Assembly: GCA_022113835.1 (NCBI GenBank)
Contig: JAILWY010000021.1
Span: 10,230,001 to 10,294,000, forward strand
Length of the DNA: 64,000 nucleotides
Direction of reading: 5' to 3'
From: Atopsyche davidsoni
Taxonomy: Eukaryota > Arthropoda > Insecta > Trichoptera > Hydrobiosidae
Position 1 is the first letter of the stretch. Each line of letters starts with the position of its first letter. The notes beneath the pieces were generated by a model. It saw only the letters and a program-made list of their open reading frames with translations, did no database searches and was not told where the DNA came from. Positions 61,025 through 64,000 of the stretch are shown one piece after another. The translations under genes were made by a program, and so were the position numbers.

Positions 61025-62060
61025 TATTGAAATAAATTATTCATGTTTTTTTTAAATATAAGCTTTGTTTATGTCACAAGCACTAGTAAAATAATATTAA
61101 AAACATATTGAAGATAACACTACTAATCAAAAAGTAAACATCCAAAAGTAAATCACCCAAAACAGAACAAAAATGTTGGAATATCAAATACGATTTTTGC
61201 GTAAAAACATAATCCATCGGATTATTTTAATGTTGTGTAATTATTTTATATATTTTTTAATGTAAGCATTGTTTATGTCACAAAAAAATTAAACAAGCAC
61301 TAATAAAATAATTTTATAAACATATTGAAGATAGCACTTATCAAAAAGTAAACCTCCAAAAGATTGATATCACACAAAACAGAACAAAAATGTTGGAATA
61401 TCAAATACTATTTTTGCGTAAAAAAATAATCCATCGGATTATTTTAATGTTGTGTAATTATTTTATATTTTTTTAATGTTAGCATTGTTTATGTCACAAA
61501 AAATGAAGCAAACACTAATAAAATAATATTAGAAACATATTGAAGATGGCACTAATCAAAAAATAAACTTCCAAAAGATTAATATCACATAAAATGTTGG
61601 AATATCAAATAAGATTTTTGCGTAAAAAAATAATCCATCGGATTATTTTAATGTTGCGTAATTATTTTATATTTTTTTAATGTAAGCATTGTTTATGTCA
61701 CAAAAAATGAAGCAAACACTAATAAAATAATATTAGAAACATATTGAAGATGGCACTAATCAAAAAATAAACTTTCAAAAGATTAATATCACATAAAATA
61801 TTGGAATATCAAATAAGATTTTTGCGTAAAAAAATAATCCATCGGATTATTTTAATGTTGTGTAATTATTTTTTTATTTTTTTAAAGTAAGCATTGTGTA
61901 TGTCACAAAAAAAGAAGCAAGCTCTAATAAAATAATATTAGAAACATATTGAAGATAGCACTAATCAAAAAGTAAACATCCAAAAGTAAATCACCCAAAA
62001 CAGAACAAAAATGTTGGAATATCAAATACGATTTTTGCGTAAAAAAATAATCCATCGGAT
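61025..62060. repeat. Tandem array of five units of about 205 bp
   Basis: Units begin at TAAGC (or TTAGC) at 61059, 61263, 61479, 61683 and 61888, with lengths 204, 216, 204, 205 and 173 (last one truncated). Each holds TATGTCACAA, a GTTGGAATATCAAATA-type block (ATTGGAATATC in unit 4) and a TTTTTGCGTAAAAA block. ATCCATCGGATTATTTTAAT is present in units 1-4. A decayed partial unit seems to precede the first from about 61025. AT-rich, satellite-like, no coding capacity. Confidence 0.95.
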
Positions 62061-62170
62061 CCACATAAACGAGGAATAAATTTGTTAAAACGTCCGCACT
62101 GCGATTGTGAAAAGCCGGCGACAAAAAAATGGCCCCATCGAGGATTTCAGGCGGTCAGCCGGGCGGGACG
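62061..62170. other. GC-rich link between the two arrays
   Basis: A short stretch that changes from AT-rich to GC-rich within 100 bases and leads into the decamer array. No gene seen. Confidence 0.5.
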
Positions 62171-62330
62171 ACGCGGGGCGTAGCGGGGCGTAGCGGGGCG
62201 TAGCGGGGCGTAGCGGGGCGTAGCGGGGCGTAGCGGGGCGTAGCGGGGCGTAGCGGGGCGTAGCGGGGCGTAGCGGGGCGTAGCGGGGCGTAGCGGGGCG
62301 TAGCGGGGCGTAGCGGGGCGTCGCGGGGCG
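62171..62330. repeat. Decamer minisatellite (TAGCGGGGCG)14 with variant end units
   Basis: Fourteen identical decamers at 62181-62320 are flanked by one variant unit on each side (ACGCGGGGCG and TCGCGGGGCG). Because ten is not a multiple of three, all minus-strand frames stay open and encode a ten-residue repeat; this is a by-product, not a gene. Confidence 0.97.
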
Positions 62331-63560
62331 TCGAATCGTTTGCTTGCATCACGTCTCGTGTGTTTGTGCGCGCCTGCACCTATTACGTCATGGAGAAGGG
62401 TGGGACGATACATAATGGAATCCCCGTCGCAGCCACCCCTGCGAAATTGGTCTCGAAATGCAATTTGATATTTTCTTGTGAAATATTCATGCGTATTTAC
62501 TTTGCAGCTGTTTTTAATTAAAAATCAAAATCGCATCGGATGAAATACTTTTTTCGAATGTTTCCTTTTTTTAATTTCTTGTATGAAACGTCGAAATGTG
62601 AAAATACCTGAAAACGCAGTATTTCCAATAAAACCACGATTAGCTACTGCTACTATTTCCAAAACTAATTAGACTATTTTCAAATATTGCGTAAGCTTTT
62701 ATATGAATTTACTTTTTTGCAAAGGTCATTCCAAGGTCCGGCTGAAATTCGTAAAGCTTGTTTTTGAGCATGTACGAAATATTTCGCCAGAAACATTTTC
62801 TGTTCTCCTTTGAAATTTGCGGGTCATTAGCATTGAAAGCAACAGGGCAGCCATCCTGTTGTTATTTTTTATAGTATCATAATCAGCGGTGTGCGATATA
62901 TTTGTTGTCTGAGCAGTTTTAACCGTTAAAATAACCAAATGAATTACTATGATTTCAATTCTTCAAAAAAAAATTACTGAAGAGTTTTTTTTTTGTATTG
63001 AATCGAAATACAATATTATTACTTCTACGTTAAAATAGCAGTCAATAGTATTTAAAAAATATATTAATTAATTGCTCGTCATAAGTTCAGCGATCAGCAC
63101 AACTACTTTGTCAAGAACTAATTGGTTTCTATGTTATTTATTGTTAAAATAATAAGTCTCTTTGAGTGTAATATATATTCTGGTATAGAATAGCATCAAA
63201 TTTTGTTGATGATACGAAAATATTCATTTATTATTACTCTATTATAATTTATTGTTTTATAATTTTCAAACAATTTCAAACAATCCAAAATTTCTCATTT
63301 CCCGCAATCTTTCTTTAACACTAAATTTTTATTTTTTTATTAATATTATTCAGACATTTTGGCAAGCAGTATTTTTTACAGTGTTACTGTTTCAATTTCA
63401 ATACAACTTCAAAAAATTTCTTGCTGCATACAAAAAAATCACAGAATCTAATCGAACGGTTATACTTTCTTCTGATCATGAGACAATTTATATAATAATT
63501 TTTTTTTAGAAGCATGCATTTTAGCCACTTAATCATGGGTTTTTACTAGTTTGTATAAAT
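62331..63560. other. Non-coding DNA
   Basis: GC-richer to about 62450, then AT-rich. No gene recognised. Confidence 0.5.
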
Positions 63561-63733
63561 AATGGTTTTAAGCAGCAATACGCAGATTTTTTTCTTTGAG
63601 TGTAAAACTGCGGTGTAGTAGGACTCGGGGATACTATTTTTCCTAAGTCAATGATTTTCACGGGTTCGGTATAAACATATGCTCAGTGTGATGGTCGCCA
63701 GCCTCAGAGGAGAGGCACTCGAAGAAGAAGATC
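63561..63733 (+). repeat. Interspersed repeat R1, copy E (3' portion)
   Basis: Runs from AAGCAGCAATACGCAG through GGACTCGGGGATACTA and ATATGCTCAGTGTGATGGTCGCC to GAGAGGCACTCGAAGAAGAAG. Matches the 3' half of copies A and C. Confidence 0.75.
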
Positions 63734-64000
63734 TAAAGTATTAATTTTTTATTTTTAATTCTGTGATGTTAGTAGAGCTATGCAGCATATCAACTAAATG
63801 ATGCTCGTCCCTTCAAATGACTCTTAATTTCACAGAGAGCGTTGGTTTAATTTGGACCAGAATCCGCACGACTAATGTGCCCCTCGGAGCGTGAAGGAGA
63901 CGGCCGCGATACTCATGTCATACCGTAAATACACATTATTTAGTACTGAACGATGTGGCATTATTGCCGTCGAGGCACGAGCAGCAAAAAGCCAATATCG
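63734..64000. other. Window end, no gene seen
   Basis: Becomes less AT-rich and CpG-containing from about 63830. Nothing recognised. Confidence 0.4.

Noticed and set aside
61025..62330. CRISPR-like regular array
   Set aside because: Units are about 205 bp or 10 bp without spacer/repeat structure, in a eukaryotic context.
62147..62413. Minus-strand frames of 74-88 codons with a perfect ten-residue repeat
   Set aside because: They are produced by the decamer minisatellite, whose length is not a multiple of three and which lacks stops in these frames. No domain and no splice support.
1..64000. tRNA, rRNA, or snRNA genes
   Set aside because: No complete cloverleaf or recognisable rRNA/snRNA core was found by eye on either strand; only B-box-like fragments were seen.

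Overview
This window is AT-rich insect nuclear DNA. All recognisable genes are split by short introns with GT/AG ends, and their products match insect families: a pickpocket-type DEG/ENaC channel, a GAR-2/mAChR-B-type muscarinic receptor, sphingosine-1-phosphate lyase, V-ATPase subunit F and an alpha carbonic anhydrase. A winged insect is the safe reading. The order cannot be fixed from the sequence alone.

Layout. 3061-10439 (+): four exons of an alpha carbonic anhydrase whose 5' end is not visible; its large first intron holds a hAT-type MITE with an intact 8-bp target duplication. 11620-12923 (-): V-ATPase subunit F in four exons, complete (124 aa), tail-to-tail with the anhydrase. 14281-17639 (+): sphingosine-1-phosphate lyase in ten exons, complete (549 aa), head-to-head with the V-ATPase gene. 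17640-25170: no gene recognised, but a 300-340 bp tandem duplication and a GC-rich island with two ETS-type boxes and a G-quadruplex tract. 25171-30989 (+): a nine-exon pickpocket-family sodium channel, complete (490 aa). 34658-40144 (-): muscarinic receptor with seven TM segments and a third intracellular loop of about 525 residues; its most 5' visible exon is squeezed between transposable elements. 40145-64000: no recognised coding exon; this block holds foldback elements, interspersed repeats, GC-richer patches that may be conserved regulatory DNA, a five-unit array of about 205 bp, and a 16-unit decamer minisatellite.

All splice phases in the models below were checked by hand and agree across every junction. 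The genes are not an operon or pathway cluster. The most informative non-genic structure is a 558-bp internally deleted Tc1/mariner-type element in a muscarinic receptor intron. It sits inside a copy of an interspersed repeat, with a TA duplication, and another copy of that repeat in this window shows the empty target site.

Limits: gene identities rest on recognised motifs, not database searches. Repeat boundaries are by eye, good to a few bases where a target duplication exists and to about 10-20 bases elsewhere.
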